Shown here: piece by piece, positions 63,102 to 64,000 of the stretch | Position numbering within the stretch: position 1 is the stretch's first letter | Layout: each line of letters starts with the position of its first letter | Program-made: the position numbers and the translations under genes | Notes under the pieces: generated by a model | What the model saw: the letters and a program-made list of their open reading frames with translations, nothing else | Told to the model about the DNA's origin: nothing | The model's database searches: none | From: Microbacterium ureisolvens | GTDB taxonomy: Bacteria; Actinomycetota; Actinomycetes; Actinomycetales; Microbacteriaceae | Assembly: GCF_019511645.1 (NCBI RefSeq) | Contig: NZ_JAEUAX010000003.1 | Location: forward strand, 248,001 to 312,000 | DNA: 64,000 nt | Direction: 5' to 3'

Positions 63102-64000
63102 TCAGAGCCCTTCGGCGACGCGCGCGGCGATGTCGGTGCGGTGCTGGCCGCCCTCGAGGCCGATGGCACCGAGCGCGCGGTAGGCGCGGTCGCGGGCCTC
63201 GACGAACGTGGTGCCGACGCCGACGACGTTGAGCACGCGGCCGCCGGTCGCGACGAGACCACCGTCGGTCTCGGCGGTGGCGGCGTGGGCCAGGTGGACT
63301 CCCTCGACGGCCTCGGCCTCGCGGAGGTCGGTCAGCGCGCGACCGGTCACGGGCGACGCCGGGTAGCCCTCGCTCGCGAGCACGACGGTCACGGCGACGT
63401 CGTTGGCGAAGGCCGGCAGGGGGAGGTCCTCGAGATGACCCGATGCCGCCGCCAGCAGCAGCTCCGACAGCGGGTCGACGAGCCGCGGCAGCACGACCTG
63501 GGTCTCGGGATCGCCGAATCGCGCGTTGAACTCGATGACCTTCACGCCGTCGTCGGTCAGGATGAGGCCGGCGTAGAGGAGTCCGATGAACGGCGTGCCC
63601 TCAGCATCCAATTGACGGATGACGGGCTCGGCGATGTCGCGCGTGACGAGCTCCACGAACTCGCGCTCGCTGCCGAACCTGCCGTCGAGCCAGGGGAGCG
63701 GGGAGTACGCGCCCATGCCTCCGGTATTGGGGCCCTCGTCGCCGTCGAGGAGGCGCTTGTAGTCCTGGGCGGGGCTGAGAGGCAGCACGTGGTCGCCGTC
63801 GCTGAGGAAGAACAGCGACACCTCGGGGCCCGAGAGGAACTCCTCGACGAGCACGGAGCCCGAGGGCAGGTACTCGTCGGCGTGTGCGAGGGCGGCGTCG
63901 CGGTCGGGGGTGACGATGACCCCCTTGCCGGCGGCGAGCCCGTCGGCCTTGACGACGTGCGGGGCGCCCAGCTCGTCGAGCGCGGCCTCGACCTCGGCGC
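63102..64000 (-). CDS. purD: Phosphoribosylamine--glycine ligase, C-terminal part (cut by window edge)
   Basis: PurD, which joins glycine to phosphoribosylamine in purine synthesis. The visible 299 codons include the ATP-grasp residues VVKADGLAAGKGV, VLVEEFLSGPEVS, DEGPNTGGMGAYSP and IEFNARFGDPETQ. The C-terminal domain (TGRALTDLREAEAVEGVHLAHA, pattern) is complete. The N-terminus lies beyond base 64000. Together with purC and purSQ, this shows pur genes scattered in the region. Confidence 0.95.
   Translation of the reverse strand, partial: AEVEAALDELGAPHVVKADGLAAGKGVIVTPDRDAALAHADEYLPSGSVLVEEFLSGPEVSLFFLSDGDHVLPLSPAQDYKRLLDGDEGPNTGGMGAYSPLPWLDGRFGSEREFVELVTRDIAEPVIRQLDAEGTPFIGLLYAGLILTDDGVKVIEFNARFGDPETQVVLPRLVDPLSELLLAAASGHLEDLPLPAFANDVAVTVVLASEGYPASPVTGRALTDLREAEAVEGVHLAHAATAETDGGLVATGGRVLNVVGVGTTFVEARDRAYRALGAIGLEGGQHRTDIAARVAEGL

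Overview
The window is one stretch of a high-GC (roughly 70%) chromosome from an actinobacterium, most likely a Microbacteriaceae relative close to Microbacterium. I base this on codon use, GTG starts, leaderless-looking promoters, SufU/SufS, HpxO-type purine catabolism and CebR-type operators; the genus is a guess. There is no rRNA, tRNA, CRISPR array, insertion sequence or phage gene. Nearly every kilobase is coding. The many long antisense open frames are GC-driven shadows and are left out.

Layout. 0-5.3 kb: the Kdp high-affinity K+ ATPase operon on the minus strand (tiny ORF, kdpF, kdpA, kdpB, kdpC and the start of kdpD). 5.4-12 kb: an RHH/DUF4097 pair, sufS-sufU, a KimA-like K+ transporter and a VanZ-RDD protein. 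12-18.6 kb: hemerythrin, SRPBCC, M20 amidohydrolase, a LacI regulator next to a GH13 alpha-glucosidase with a LacI-type operator, apt, and a PPOX-fold protein.

19-42 kb is a purine-nitrogen island. An XdhC / 8-oxoguanine deaminase / FAD subunit / fused FeS-Mo xanthine dehydrogenase operon makes urate. HpxO and UraD lead to allantoin. AllB, AllC and a PucG-type aminotransferase take the ring apart to ureidoglycine and probably oxalurate. A fused HpxZ-HpxY-like amidase and an FmdA-type amidase may finish the job. A DAACS transporter, an ABC importer, a LOG-type phosphoribohydrolase and a MocA-like nucleotidyltransferase accompany them. Several promoters in the island carry GTNAC-N6-GAAAC boxes, the known actinobacterial GlnR site, in a nearly fixed position relative to the -10 element. 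A FadR-type regulator has two candidate operators in front of the DAACS transporter.

42-44.7 kb holds a 2-hydroxyacid dehydrogenase, DUF1761 and purSQ. 44.8-50.9 kb is a cellobiose system equivalent to cebEFG-bglC-cebR, with three CebR-type operators around one promoter. 51-64 kb contains a VOC protein, a uracil permease, an ABC-2 exporter, purC, a TfoX-like protein, a PadR-controlled MFS pump, a two-component system, DUF2306, a lipoprotein and partial purD.

Two cross-cutting signals stand out. One is the GlnR-type regulon. The other is a dispersed 9-mer (GGATGCYGC) that is far more frequent than composition predicts, sits in both orientations, and also forms the stems of intergenic hairpins, much as DNA-uptake sequences do in other bacteria.
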